A stretch of DNA of 64,000 bases, taken from contig NC_079241.1 in NCBI RefSeq assembly GCF_028009165.1, positions 2,356,001-2,420,000 on the forward strand, in the 5' to 3' direction. Position numbers and translations under genes: made by a program. This DNA is from Akanthomyces muscarius. Its lineage: Eukaryota > Ascomycota > Sordariomycetes > Hypocreales > Cordycipitaceae. Numbering within the stretch: the first letter of the stretch is position 1; the number at the start of each line of letters is the position of its first letter. The notes below the pieces were generated by a model that saw only the letters and a list, made by a program, of their open reading frames with translations, searched no databases and was not told the origin of the DNA. Below are positions 23,959-36,431 of this stretch, piece after piece.

Positions 23959-26900
23959 TTAGAATAGACGCAACTTCGAAGAATCATCCGTCGATGTCGC
24001 AGATGCATCACCACCATTAGCCTTTGTGCCAGTTTCGGTCTTGCCTTCGGTGTTGTTGTTGTCCAAACCCCATGGCTGCAAGAGGCGCAGACCGGCAACG
24101 CCGTCGCCCTTGCCTATGGCATCGAAAATGGTATCGCCAAGCACCTTCTTGCCGATAACACCAGGAGCAACGGCAAGTGCCAGGAAAATGACAAGTAGAA
24201 CAAAGTAAAGAATGGCAAAGCGAATCACACGTCTGCGGCGTAGCTTTGACTGCTTCATGGAGTAGATGGGCGGACGAATCTGACGACTACAACAAAACGT
24301 TAGCTTTGATTCAGCAATAATGAAACATGTGAACATACCTAGGCAGCAACCAGAAGAGCATCATGGAATGTATCTTGTCAATCTGAGGAATCAGAATCAA
24401 TGGGGCCATCATGAATAAAATCCAATGCCCCAAGATGAAATCAGCAGAAAACATGCTGAGTTCTGTAATCTTGCATAGAAACTCTCGTGCTGGTTGTGAT
24501 ATAGAGTGCCAGCCCATTGAGTACCATTTTCCGTTCCAGAAAGCGATGTTGGACTGATCAGTTTTGAACTCTCGAGTCAACGCTAGAGACACAATAAGTT
24601 TAAAAACGAATCGCTGGATACACATCGCGGCAATGATGCCAGCAAGAGCTCTGGCGAAATTGAATCCTTCCAGAACATACATGACCTCGAAGAAGAGGAT
24701 CATGAAGACGGCAGCCGCACCGTGGGCGATACCAGCGAGAACAGGGCCAAATTTCTTGCAGCACATGTTTAGAACTGGTCCCATACAACATGCCATTCCA
24801 AACATAGCTGCAAGAACACCGGCGTTGATGCCAATAGGCGCAAAAGCCACGACTGCCAATCGAATCAATGAGCCAGAGGCCTGAATCGTGAAGCCAGGTT
24901 TCGCGGTCGTATTCGTTTCGTTCTTTGTCACACCAGTTTGTGCATTGACGAACAGGTAGGCAACGGTTGTGGTAGCAGCAAGTAGCAGTGGTGTAAGGAT
25001 TTCCGTCAAGAAAATGTTGGCGATAGCAGCCCGAGAAACGTCAGCAGACATCTTGGCTGAAGCATCGCCCATAACCTTGCGCTTGTAGCCTGTGATACGG
25101 GTGCGGGACAGTCGGCAAAACGTTATCCAGGAAGAAGCGTGCGAGCGCGAGTTGCCTCGAGACAGCCATCGAAGGAAGTCGCGGTAATCAATAAAGAAAT
25201 CGGTCCAGGCAAACTGGTGGGGGTTGTACAGGAAGGGTGAGATAATGAGGCCAAGCAGCACGATCCAGAAGTAGGTTAGAGCGGGTTGCCATGCGGTGGA
25301 AGTGGCAAACAGAAGCATCATCAGGAGTCTGGCACCGAAGTAGATCGACTGTCCGGCAAATCGCGAATATAAAACGCCGAAAGGGATGCGAGCTGTTGCG
25401 AAGCCACGACCAGTACCAATATATCGTGCACCACCAAATGCCAGATCCTGTTGAACCGAGTTGGCGTAAATCTGGCAGACAAACACTTCGAAGAATGGGG
25501 ACAGAGAGCAAAACTGCTTAATGAAACGTAAAGCTGCACGCCATACACCGCGCTCCGTCAGTTCTTGAACAATGAGCGGAACGAAAGAGATGAAGAAAAC
25601 GAAGAAAATGGAGATAATGCAACGATAAATCCAGCCCATCAACTCATCCGTGTTAGAGCATTTGGTGGGATATAGCGCATCCGTAATCGGCTTCTGCGGG
25701 TTGTAGTCGCAGCGGATAGTTTCATGGCGAAGGGCGCCAATGGACATCAGCGTCAGCATGAATGACTGGACCGACAACATAATGAACATGTTGTTGACGT
25801 GGAACCCTGCGTGTGCATAGTAGAAGGACAGAAATCTGTCAAGAGGAAGCTGAGTACCGAGGTAGTAGTACTCTCGCGAGAGCCACTGTTCTCCCATGCC
25901 AGTGCCAATTTTGGTTGTGAAGTTGAGAATAGAACCAAATCCAAGATCACGACCCTTACCACACTGATAGTATTCACAGTGCTTGATCCGTCCACCACGA
26001 ACAAGTGCATTCATGCCTGCGAAAATGTCTTCGTTCAAGTGCAGTCCCTTTTGAGCCTTCGATACTCCGCCACGTGTTGTCATAAAGATACCGTTCAGGA
26101 AGTCTGGATGGCCGTAGTGAAGTTTGCCACCTATCTGTGCCATGGTACGAGCAAACAGAGTACCGAAGGTCTGTTCCTTTCCGGCAGCGACGTCTCCAAG
26201 AATGCCAATGTTCTCTGAGAAGATATATTCACGAGCACCAAGGATAGCGACAGGGGTATGTACGTCGTTCTTCACTCCAGGGGTGTAAGGAGAATGGTTA
26301 TCAGGCTTCATCTCCTCAAATTCAGCGAGAACACTGCGAATCTTCAGACATTCTTCCAAATAGTTGTCCTGGTTGGCGTCGATGAGCTGAATGTATTCAC
26401 CACGGTAGAAGATGATGGCATGGTTTTGATTGTCGGATTTGCCATCACCCAGAATCGGGTTACCAGAGAGCTGAACGCGAAATTTCGGCCGCCGCATGCC
26501 ATTCTCCATGATTTCCGAGTGCCCATCAATAAGCGCCGAGTACAGACGAGGCTCTTCACCTTCAGACAGGGGGGGCTCTTCATCCAGGTAGGCAATTTGG
26601 AGATCTGGGTAGGCGCGAAGTAGAAACTCAGCATTCTCCATTTCCTCCTTTTTGAATTTCGAGTAGCGTTGCATAGAAACAACAAGCTTGAACTTGCGGC
26701 GGGCCATTCTTTCCAGTTCTCGCTCTAGTTTTTCCGAATTTCCGCCGAACATCTGGACAACCTCGGGGTTTTCGACACGATAGAGCAGTTTGATGGCGCG
26801 GCTATAATTCATGAAGCCAGAAACCGTGCGGTACAGAGTTTGGAAACGCAAGGATGCCCAGATACGAGTGCGAAGGGTGTACTCCGGGGCAGAAGACTTG

Positions 26901-29900
26901 AATCCGATGCAGTAGAAAGGCAAATCGTCGATTTTGCTCTTCGCCGTGTCCTTTTCACTCTTCTCCGGTTCACCATTCATTTGGGCCGTTTCATCTGCCA
27001 AAATCTTTGTGTCCTTGACGAAGCATTCCCATTCATGTGGATGCAGCTGCTTCAGATATTCCAGAAGTGTTACACGGGAGTAAGGCTCATCCTCGCGAAT
27101 GATTTCTCGCAAGGAGAGAAGAATCTTTTCGCTGTAGTGCGGGATCATGACAGTGAAAGTGGGCATATTATCAACCGGTACAGGTTCAGGGATCGGCGTA
27201 GAAAGGGACTGAGCAAAGAATGATATGCGGCGTTCAGCCTCGCTGTGGCTTGGGAAGAATTCCGTCTTGAAAGAGTGATCTTCTTGGGAGACGAAAAAGG
27301 TCGGCGCTCGAAGAGTCCGCTTGCCTTCCTGCTCAGAGGGTACTTGATGGTAGAGCAGTTTTTGCACGTGATCGATTGCAAGTAAATGCTCACGATACAT
27401 TGAGATGATGATGGCGTTCCAGACTTGGGAAATCAGTACCTTAGGTTTGTATTTGATCTCCATGTCAGTCGTTGCAAGCACCTTCGAGTAGATACGCTTT
27501 GGTAGTCTCGAAAAGATGTTTCGCCAAGGTGTCCAGATCGAGGAACCGATGTAGAAAGATCGTGCGATGGAGAACACGGTATTCAAGATGACATAGAAAA
27601 GATAAGTGTCCAGGAAGAAGAAGATCAAATCGGTGAAAGTCATGAGTATGAGGACGATCGTAGGCTGATGTTTGCACAAAATATCGGCCGATGCTCCGAA
27701 CATCTTGTCGCCCAAGCAGTCAATCTCCATAATCGAGAGGTATCGAATTGGATCACGGAATGAGAGAGTAAGATAGACGTAGGATTCGCCAAATTTAGCA
27801 CCGAAGACGGTGAGCCACAATCCAAACGACATTGCCATATCGTTACCAGTTAGGCGAGGGTAGCTGGCTGTAAAGGTCTGGCTCGCCACATAACGTCGAG
27901 ATTTCTTGGTCAAATAACTGCCAAACAGGCCGCCAAGAGGCATGACAGAGAAGAAGAGGAACGTGAAAATAGCAATGACGAAGTGTACGATGCCGAGAGC
28001 CTTATCGATAGGGGTATCCTTATTCCTCTTGTCCGGATCCGTTTCCTTGCCGTTTCCGTGAAACATGAAGACTTTGACACCGGGTCCGACGTTGAGAACG
28101 AGAATGACAATTAAGAACAACAGTCGCTTAGTGAGATGCTGTGCTCCGGCCCAACGGCGTGGAACATACACCCACTCGGCCAACGTCGCAAGGATTTGGA
28201 TAAGTGACGCGATAGCTCCACCAAAACCAACAATGGAAAACTGCTTCGAGGCAGGTGGCTGATTGTCCTTCTGCTGCTCGTACTTGTAGGTAATAAGCGA
28301 CGGAGCATTGTGTGAGGTGTAGAACCAGAACATCGTCAGATGGATAACCCAGATACGGTTGAAGTTGAGCAGCAAATGGAACCAAGAGCGGGATTCTTTG
28401 TAAGTTTTGAAAAAACATTTCTTCCAGTTGACCTCTTTCAACTTGAGGTAGCGTTCAGCGGGAGGTATGTCGACGAGTTTGCTTTTATCCTCGAGAACGA
28501 GACGTTCGATGCCTTCAGGGTACCAGAAAAGCTGGTTGCAATCATCGTAGCCGATGATGTGTTTGTGATCGCGTTCTCTGCGAACGTAAACGCCGTTGAG
28601 AATCTCGTATCCCTGGTCACGACAGTACTGATACAGTGGTGTGATGACATTGTTCAAGAAGGTGAACTCCTCGACTGGCTCCACAAGAGCTTGGCAGGCC
28701 GGCGAGTTCAGGTAGTCGTCCGCACACTTGAAGATGAAGCAGAGGCACTCGGGCATAAAGCGGACCTGGTTGGCTTCGCCCCAACAGAGCAGGTAAAGTG
28801 CGATCTGGCGAACGCGGTCAAACTGAGACATACGGTTCATGCGTGTCTTCCAGCGATACTCCGCGGCTTCAAGACTATCATCACCTTCGAGTTCTTGCAG
28901 AGTCTCCGCCTCGTTCCCAGATTCAGCCCCCTTCTTTTTGCTCTTCTTCGCCTTGCGCTTTCTGTTCTTGGTAGAGGCATTGGCAAAGCCAACAGCATCA
29001 TCAAGGTCGAGATGCGCAGCAAAGTACCATTTGCGGTAGTTGGCATTATCACCTCCAATGTAGTCGGCATGAAGAGACAGAAGCGCCTGGTTAGGTGTCA
29101 TACGAGAAGCTCTGGAGTCCAGAAGTGTCATGAGATGGTCATACATGTTGCGCATGCTGTCTCGTTGGAATCCGAACTTCGAGGTAAGATCGAGGAAAAT
29201 GTCTTCAATCTCTTCCTTTGAAAGCGGAATCTGAGCGTCGGACGTCCAGGCGGGATATGGCTCCTTGGAGCGCTGGCTTGGCAAGCCATTGCCATATTCC
29301 ATGCCGTAGTTGGGGGTTGAGGCACCAGAAGATCTGTTACCGCCGTAAGACATCTGCGAGGACGGCGGGCGGTATCCACGACCGCCTTCTCCGTATCCAT
29401 TGTATTGCTCATCACCACGGCCGTAATAATCCATTTCGGCAGCGCGAGCCATGTCAGATCTCATGGTGAAATCGCTAAATGTCTCAGATTCTTCCTCAGA
29501 CGGATGACGACCGCCTTGAGCGTATCCCTGACTATAGTCGCCATCATAGTAGCCCTGGTTGTTGTTGTAGTAGTCATCTTGATACTGGTCGTGTCCATCA
29601 TAGTAGCCTCCGTCTTGGTGATACGGGTTGTTGGCATCGGCGTGATAGTATCCGCTAATACAATGTTAGAATGTGTTCGAGCTGCCGCGAATAATCTGAT
29701 AAAAACTCACGATTCATCATAGTAGCCATCGCCTTGGGCACCATGCGCACCATGATCGCCGTGGGCACCATGATCGACATGAGCCCCTTGGTCGCCATGA
29801 GCACCATGGTCGTAGTACTGGTCATCTTGATAATAGCCATCACCATGTCCGGCCTGGCCGTAGCCTTGGTCGTACTGGTCGTGGTGACCACCTTGGTAAC

Positions 29901-29907
29901 CAGACAT
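23959..29907 (-). CDS. fks1: 1,3-beta-D-glucan synthase catalytic subunit (Fks1, GT48)
   Basis: Model: exons 29907-29711, 29654-24339 and 24286-23959, giving 1946 aa; introns 56 and 52 bp. The N-terminal about 130 residues are Gly/Tyr/Asp/His-rich with iterated GAHGD-like units. The rest shows the standard Fks plan: an N-terminal membrane block, a large cytosolic GT48 region (including [17 protein letters not shown] and [15 protein letters not shown]), then a C-terminal membrane block ending in [20 protein letters not shown] and a last helix. The echinocandin hot-spot 1 equivalent reads YLTLSFRDP, with Tyr at about residue 693 where yeast has Phe639. By family knowledge the enzyme makes cell-wall beta-1,3-glucan at the plasma membrane with Rho1. 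The start at 29907 is the only ATG that keeps the first exon in phase. Confidence 0.96.
29711..29907 (-). repeat. Iterated GAHGD-type repeat in fks1 exon 1
   Basis: The 5' part of fks1 encodes repeated five-residue units of the type GAHGD, GAHVD and GAHGA, and the DNA shows matching iteration of the GGTGCTCATGG type at about 29740-29815. Such repeats can vary in copy number between strains. Confidence 0.7.
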
Positions 29908-32438
29908 ATTGTTCGCTGCTGTAGACTGCCGGGCACCATATTAGTTTCGTGTGAAAAATGTCCTGCATGGTTTGACGTACGTACGGCTCTGTTACAGCAT
30001 TTGTCGCAATTCGAGCGATGTATACAGCGGCGCGTCAAGAAGCAGCAATATTGTAGGATTTGAAGCGTTCACGGCCTTGGTCGACTGGGCCAGCTAGTTG
30101 CGATTGAGGAGCCACGGGCACCAGAATCGCACCGAAATTGTCGGGAAATCAATGCGCAGGAAGCGAACGTCGTAGACGGCAGGACCTGCCTGTTGACTGC
30201 AGCGAAACTGCAATTGATAAAACGAATGTCGAAAGGAAGAAACGAGAAAAGTCGTTTGCTGTACGCGATGCGTGTAGCAGAGTGATGGGTGAGACAGCTA
30301 AGGGAGGGAGTTGCCCATGCAGAGCAGAGGTGTTGTCTTGTCTCCTATCCTGCGCTGTAGTGATTAAGTTGAAGGATGAGGAACAACCAATCCGTCAAGA
30401 AATCTCTGGGAGGAAGGGGGGCTAGGGGGGAATGTGGCGGTGCTGTGATTCGTGTCCTGCGGGTGTCAAAAGCCCCTGTTACCTTGCCAAACCTGCGCCT
30501 AGCACGACACGGCCCAATAGGCCTGCTGCTACGTAAGTGAGTACCTACCTAGCTAGTGCGTACCATTACAGTCGCGTCCAACTACGGGCACTGTGGTGGC
30601 GGGTCGGAATAGCTACTAGCCCTGCCTGTTTTCCAGGGGAAAATGCTTGCCACGCCCCACTGGCTCCGGCTTATCCGTCGATGGCCCAGTTAAAAAAATG
30701 AATGGGAATGGCAAGAAAGTAAAATGTCGATGGCTGAGGATCGCCACACAATTGATGTTGTGTCTATTGGAGCAGGTACAACGCACTTCGAGCCTCACTG
30801 TTCACCATGTACCTACTAATAGAGGCGCGACGCAGGCCCTGCCTGTCGCGCGGTTCATACTGGCCCAGCATTCATGCTGCTATGTAGAAAAAAAAAATAT
30901 ACAAGCGCAGCAGTGCGCGGTAACCCAGGGGCCAGAACCGACCCAGGCTGGGTACGGACCTGATGCTATGTTGCTACATTATAGGTATTTTGTCATCACA
31001 AACCCGTGTTTTCTTTGCTTGCTCGTTCTTCAGGGGCACAATCCACTGGGGTGGCCTCCCACGCCTCCCTGCCTTGGACATCGTTTGAGTGTGCTGCAGG
31101 GGGCTGGCGAGCAAGCTGGAGCAGTGGCAACATCAAGTCTGATTGAGCGCTGTGATTGGCGAACACTGATCCAGCGGCGCGAGCCAGTGCTATAGATAGA
31201 CTTTTAGTGGTTGGAAAATGCCTCCCACTGGCCACACAGTGCGCATCAGTGATGGAAAGGGGAGGGGCGCTCGACGCCACCCATGCGTGCTTGCGTGCCA
31301 TGCATGCCTCCCAAGCTGGCAAAGCTGAGCAAGCTTTGAGCTGCGAGATTGCAGGTCTGCAGCACCATTGATTTACGCAGCACTAATAATCGAAGGCATG
31401 ATGGTTCATTTCGGCTGAAAGAAGCCTGCGTTTCGAACAGGGGACTTGGTTTCGGCACAGTCTTACCAATAAATACTCACTCGCACTCTCGTTTGGCTCC
31501 CGCGAGATAGGCCTGGTGTGTCCTGTCTTGTCAGAGTTTTTCTTAGCCTGCTTTTTTTTTGTTCTTCTTTTTCGGCACGCTGGGGCTCTGCTGAGCAGCT
31601 AAGGAGCCAGCGATCGACCCTATCGCTAGTGGGGCTCTACCCCTTGGCCAAGTTTTTGCCTTTACCAGTACTCTCCCGTCGCTACTGGCAGGCAGGCACG
31701 GCAGGTAGGTGTACGGGGTACCTAGGTAGGTAGGTATTTACTTTGCCTACTTGCCTGAGTACCTATCTAGGTGCCTGGGCACGCCAGCACGTCGGCACAT
31801 AGAGTTGGTGAAAATGGCGCAGTTTTAGACATGTTGGTACCAACCACTAACGGTCTCACTGTTGCCATGTACGGAGTACTTGCACTGGTATTACTACCCT
31901 ATATCTGGCATCAGTCGTATAATATCATCCATAAGGTAGGACCAGATGGTGTGAGCGTCCATGCTGCTATCCTGTGCGAATGCCCTGCATTACTGCGACT
32001 CCGCTGCGTCGATTGATATTGTTTGCAAATGTACTAATGCCGCCTGAGCCTTTGGGACAATTCATACATGAGGCGGTCGCCTGTTCCAGCCACCAGGTAT
32101 TTACACAGAGCCGCATCTACCGGCAGTGGTAAAGCCTCGAATTACAACAAACTGCGCATTTACCAGCATCATTGGCTACACTATTACCTACCTACACAGA
32201 TTGCTGCCATCTGGCAATTGCAGCCTGCTCATCGCGGGTCACATCCCACGTGGTGAGAGATGCCACGTGACAGTAGTCAGACCCGGCGATGTCGCCATGG
32301 CAACCAACCTAAATAAACCAGCATGACAAGAAACAGAGATAACATCTCGTCCGCTAGTCCTCCGACCAGTAGACCTTAACGCCCCTATTATTACCACAAA
32401 GAAGCCCGCAGCAGTCTTTACAAGCCACGACAAACAGC
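29908..32438. other. 2.5-kb divergent intergenic region between fks1 and the GCNA-like gene
   Basis: No coding region is supported. Several open frames exist on both strands but none has a recognisable domain or splice pattern. The stretch is presumed to hold the long fks1 promoter/5' UTR and the promoter of the SprT/HMG gene. Several CCTAGGTAGG-type elements occur (30541-30556, 31719-31773, 32184-32196). Confidence 0.55.
31719..31773. repeat. CCTAGGTAGG-type dispersed element cluster
   Basis: TACCTAGGTAGGTAGGTA at 31719-31736 is followed by ACCTATCTAGGTG at about 31760-31773, about 660 bp upstream of the GCNA-like start codon. The same core recurs in other non-coding parts of the window. 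Confidence 0.75.
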
Positions 32439-34304
32439 ATGTCACGACTAATAGACCAACTCGCCGCCCATGCCCAGCACAACGACGATCGGGAACTACT
32501 TGACCTCGCCGAGCTGGAACAAGATTCCCAGACGACACAACTAGAACCGAAGACTCCTATGCGCAGGAGAGAGCTTGTACCAAGATCTACTGCGCAGCCA
32601 TCCACACGCAGGATTCGTCGCCTGGATGGCGAGAAGCTCGCTGCCGCCAATCCTCTGTTTCAGCCATGGACTGCAGATAGCTCTAAGAAGGTCTTGGACT
32701 TTTCTAGGAACATCTCCCCTCGCAAGGCTGAACCGAGGGCTAGAAACTGGCCTGAGTCGGCAATAGGGGAGCCTTTCTTGGCAAATAAGAGACAAACGCG
32801 ACAAGGCGCCAACACCACACTCCTGAATTCTACGCTTCTCAGTGTCACACTTTCGGATCATGATTCATCTTCATCGTCGCTTTCAGAGGTAGACATGGGC
32901 GATGTCACTCTACCGGCGAGCCTTCAGCTTGCGAACCAACCCACCGAGTTTTCCCAGCGCATGGCCCGTTTGAGGCAAGATACATGTATCACCATACTGG
33001 AAGACAGTATTTGCCCCGGGGCAGTGGACTCCGAGAGCGAGGCACATATCGCAGAGGTTGAAACTGGTGCAGGCGCAAAGGCAATGGCCATTCCCGGTGC
33101 AATCCTGCCACTGTCACCCAAAGATTCCAATGTCCGCCGCCAAGCCGATCAGAAAATGTGCATACAACTTGCGCCCTCGAAAGGTCACACCCAGGAGAGC
33201 ACCGAGAAGGAGAATATCAATGCAAATATGTCGGTCATCGATGAAGACAAACTAGCTGAGCAGCTAGTGGATGATCAGCTCTGGAGAAACGAATTTGGCT
33301 ATGGCAGCGAGACTCCCGATATTGCTACGACGGTCTACCCAAAGCCCCTGCCATCTCCCTGGAAAGCACCCGGTATACCGCGAGGCCCTCATACACCGAC
33401 GAAAGATGACTTCTGGAGGCAGAGTATGGTTGATTGCTGGAATGATGAGCACAGCCCCCGCAAAGCTGTCAAAGCAGCAATGCGGTCTCCAATCAAGCAA
33501 CCCAGCTCAGCCAAGGCCAGCAAAGCATCATTCGAAGCTGTGAAAGCAAATATCGCCGTCAAATTCCTACAGGAACTAGACACAAAAATCACAGACGGGC
33601 AGATTGCACACTTATCCGAGTCGACGGGAGGGGTCAAGATTGAATGGTCGAAGACTCTCAACACAACGGCCGGACGCGCAAACTGGAAAAAGGAAACTGT
33701 TCGGACCACGCCATCAGATGGGTCTGACGCTACTGTCACGTACCATCACCATGCATCTATTGAGCTGGCAGAGAAGGTTATCGACGACGAGAGCAGGCTC
33801 ATGAACGTGCTGGCCCATGAATTTTGCCATCTCGCCAACTTTATGATCAGTGCTATCACAAACAACCCCCATGGTAAAGAATTCAAGCATTGGGCAGAAA
33901 AATGTTCGCAAAAATTTGCCAGTCGGGGCGTCAAAGTCACAACGAAGCATAGCTACGAGATTGATTTCAAGTATGCGTGGCAGTGTGACGGTTGCTCCCA
34001 CAGTTATCAGCGCCATTCGAAGAGCATCAACCCTGAGAAGCATCGGTGCAGCGGGTGCAAAGGCAGATTGGTGCAAATAAAACCTACCCCTAGGAATGGT
34101 GGAAAACCTAGCGAATACCAGCTCTTCATCAAGGAGGAGATGAAAGCGCTCAAGCAAGATTACCCTGATAGCCCTCAGAAAGCCATCATGCAAATGGCGG
34201 CGAAGAAGTGGGCGAACAGATCGAAGCCGACAGAGTCGAAAGGCACACGAGAAGAAGTCGAGGACATTGCCGCCCAGCTACTGGGCTTAAGCCTCGGGGA
34301 GTAG
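32439..34304 (+). CDS. GCNA-like SprT-domain protease with C-terminal HMG box
   Basis: A single-exon frame of 621 aa. The N-terminal 360 residues are acidic, Ser/Pro-rich and probably disordered. The SprT-like zinc metalloprotease domain spans about 365-530, with the active-site HEFCH motif at about H460-H464 and a zinc-ribbon-like C-x2-C plus C-x2-C (CDGCSHSY and CSGCKGR). A short HMG-box-like segment (SEYQLFIKEEMKALKQDYPD) follows at about 555-590. This order matches fungal HMG/SprT proteins related to GCNA, which by family knowledge cleave DNA-protein crosslinks. The start at 32439 is the first ATG of the frame. It is convergent with mog1, 257 bp away. Confidence 0.88.
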   Translation: MSRLIDQLAAHAQHNDDRELLDLAELEQDSQTTQLEPKTPMRRRELVPRSTAQPSTRRIRRLDGEKLAAANPLFQPWTADSSKKVLDFSRNISPRKAEPRARNWPESAIGEPFLANKRQTRQGANTTLLNSTLLSVTLSDHDSSSSSLSEVDMGDVTLPASLQLANQPTEFSQRMARLRQDTCITILEDSICPGAVDSESEAHIAEVETGAGAKAMAIPGAILPLSPKDSNVRRQADQKMCIQLAPSKGHTQESTEKENINANMSVIDEDKLAEQLVDDQLWRNEFGYGSETPDIATTVYPKPLPSPWKAPGIPRGPHTPTKDDFWRQSMVDCWNDEHSPRKAVKAAMRSPIKQPSSAKASKASFEAVKANIAVKFLQELDTKITDGQIAHLSESTGGVKIEWSKTLNTTAGRANWKKETVRTTPSDGSDATVTYHHHASIELAEKVIDDESRLMNVLAHEFCHLANFMISAITNNPHGKEFKHWAEKCSQKFASRGVKVTTKHSYEIDFKYAWQCDGCSHSYQRHSKSINPEKHRCSGCKGRLVQIKPTPRNGGKPSEYQLFIKEEMKALKQDYPDSPQKAIMQMAAKKWANRSKPTESKGTREEVEDIAAQLLGLSLGE

Positions 34305-34561
34305 CGAACATACTGCACAAGGAGTGTTCAGCTTTATTATTGTATATACACATACTGTATCGTGGTGATCTGCAGATATCATTCGATTTCTGAACTGTAA
34401 ATATTTAAATTTAGAACGTATCTGAATCACAACTTCGATGGCAAATACCATTCACTGTAGCCGTGTCTGCCAGGTAGACTTCGAAGTCGTAGCAGGTTGC
34501 TTCACGAGAAATCCTCATATTCTAGCATGATGCTCACGTTATGGCCTCTCCGGGATACACA

Positions 34562-35287
34562 TTACTCGTCAACAACGAAAAGCCCCCAATCCTTGATCTT
34601 GAACGATTTCCAGATGCGCGCAGAGTATTCGACGGCATCACCTATGAGCTTGCCTTGCTTCCCTAGCTCCAGGTCCACGTCGTCCTCATTGTATTCACCC
34701 TTGATATGGGGAACGTTGATGGTGATGAGAATGTCTGTGTTGTATTTCTCCAGCCGTAGAAGTGTCATAATGATCGCGGTAAAGTCGGGAGCGGAGGACT
34801 TGTCTCTGGACTGGCTCGACTTCGGCGTCTGCGTCGCAATCAGGGTATACGCTGGATATTTAGACCTGAATCAGATGTCAGCCAGTGCTAACTGCAGAGA
34901 AGGAGGTCCCGTATGGTGACATGGCATGTATCTCACTCCAGACGACTGAACTCGGTCTCTGCTGTGTTCCAAATCTTGACACTATCAATGTCGGATCCGA
35001 CCAGCTCCTCGAGGTGAGTCGTAATAGCACGACCGTCGATCTCGGGCCCTCTGCCCGACCCTCCTACGCGTTCGGTCATGTCGAAAATAATACTGGTAAA
35101 TCCATCCTCGTCAATCCATACTTCCTGGTTATCTGGGACTTGTCGTAGCTTGCTGAACGAAGCCATGTTATCAACTAGCCTCGCCGTATCTCGAAAAGCA
35201 GTAGCATTACCTGACGTCGGCAAACTTCTCTGGGAGATCACACACCACAGCACCGCCGTAGAGCGGAGTGCTAAGGAAGCTTGGCAT
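34562..35287 (-). CDS. mog1: Ran-binding nuclear import factor Mog1
   Basis: Model: exons 35287-35211, 35152-34937 and 34865-34562, giving 198 aa with introns of 58 and 71 bp. The N-terminus MPSFLSTPLYGGAVVCDLP is the conserved Mog1 start. LRQVPDNQEVW and the acidic DGFTSIIFDMTERV follow, and the last exon contains TINVPHIKGEYNEDD. By family knowledge Mog1 binds Ran/Gsp1, stimulates nucleotide release and supports nuclear protein import; importin beta-3 is also encoded in this window but not nearby. The length is close to yeast Mog1 (218 aa). Confidence 0.92.
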
Positions 35288-36431
35288 GTCTCTTGCTGTT
35301 GAGTTGCTGTGTGCCTTCTTCTCTCCAGCGAGGATCTTCAAGTGACACCGGAGGCTCAAAGGAGCGTGCACGGATTGTGTAGTATTTTTCTCTTGATGAA
35401 GAAATATTGGTGGCCTTCTACAGTTGTGCGCAGCCAAGGAGTGTCCAAATAAATGCAATGAGCCGTGCCGCAAGTGACGATGTTCAGTAGAAAGAGGCAC
35501 AGCCACCAACCATCTCTGTATAGCAGCTGTAGTGGGGTGGTGTGGGGGACGGTTCTTCCACGAATACGTCACATTACAAACGCCTGGGAACCATAGTACG
35601 AACAACAGCTGTTCCTTCTGAAAGTCTTCGGCCTTAAAACTCGAGGACAGCATGATATTCTGGGCGGATGAGCATGCCCATAGCTTAGTATTTGTATCTG
35701 TCTGACTCTGCTGCGTCCTACATACCTAAGTACGCGTCGATGAGCGTCGCGGCCTAACTAGATGAGCAGCTGTACCAGTAGTCATGAAGGAAGGAATAGC
35801 TGCAACATCCGCATCTGGGTAAAAAAAGCCAAAAAAAAAAACAAATAGTGCCCATGTAAACCTTATGATCCTTAAACGAATTATTACACATCAGAATATC
35901 AATAGCGAAGAGCGGCAAAAAGGAATTCGAATCTGGGGTCTCCAGATGAGTAGTGCCAAAGATTGGGAGAATGGAGTTCACTGGGCCAATCCCACGGTCA
36001 CATCTGGTAAAAGGCAAGAGGTGAGTTCGATGGAAGGTCCCACTCCAGATCGAAAAGCTCATTATTTATCTTTATATAGGCATACTCAATCCCCCTGCTC
36101 CGTCTCTCACGCGCTGCTGTCCATGAATGACCAGAAGCCACAAACCAATTGCACTGGCCTCTTTGCCTGCTTACTGTCTATCCATTTTACCTATTTGCTT
36201 TACATTGTCTAAACGCGGAACACAATTCCTTGCGACTTGTCGATACTCTGGAGGCGAATTGGCATGAGTAACTAACCTGTAGCTGGACTCCACAGTCAGC
36301 TCTCCGAGTTCCCGCCGCTGCTACCATTAACTATTGCCACCTCCGCAAGCTTGCTCCTCACCCATTTCATACAAACACACACCTTCCTCTTAGGCCAGAC
36401 ACCAGAGCTTTACAGATACAAAACAATCATC
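35288..36431. other. Divergent intergenic region between mog1 and the HIT gene
   Basis: No gene is supported in this 1.1 kb. A hairpin-forming ATCTGG...CCAGAT sequence next to TTCGAAT lies at about 35920-35950; it resembles a tRNA T-arm at first sight but does not fold as one. Open frames here look like chance. Confidence 0.5.

Noticed and set aside
28340..29221. Plus-strand open frame (293 codons) opposite fks1
   Set aside because: It lies entirely within the fks1 exon and shows no recognisable domain; an antisense shadow.
19353..29907. Glucanase, lcb1 and fks1 as a cell-wall/membrane gene cluster
   Set aside because: All three are housekeeping genes with separate promoters and no shared regulator; adjacency alone is not evidence for a cluster.
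30647..31195. Plus-strand open frame of 182 codons upstream of the GCNA-like gene
   Set aside because: Composition is noise-like, with no domain, no splice logic and low-complexity flanks.
35915..36000. Possible tRNA (TTCGAAT next to a GATGAGTAG-like stretch)
   Set aside because: The TTCGAAT is not flanked by a 5-bp T-stem and no acceptor or anticodon arm can be folded; the local ATCTGG/CCAGAT hairpin explains the resemblance.
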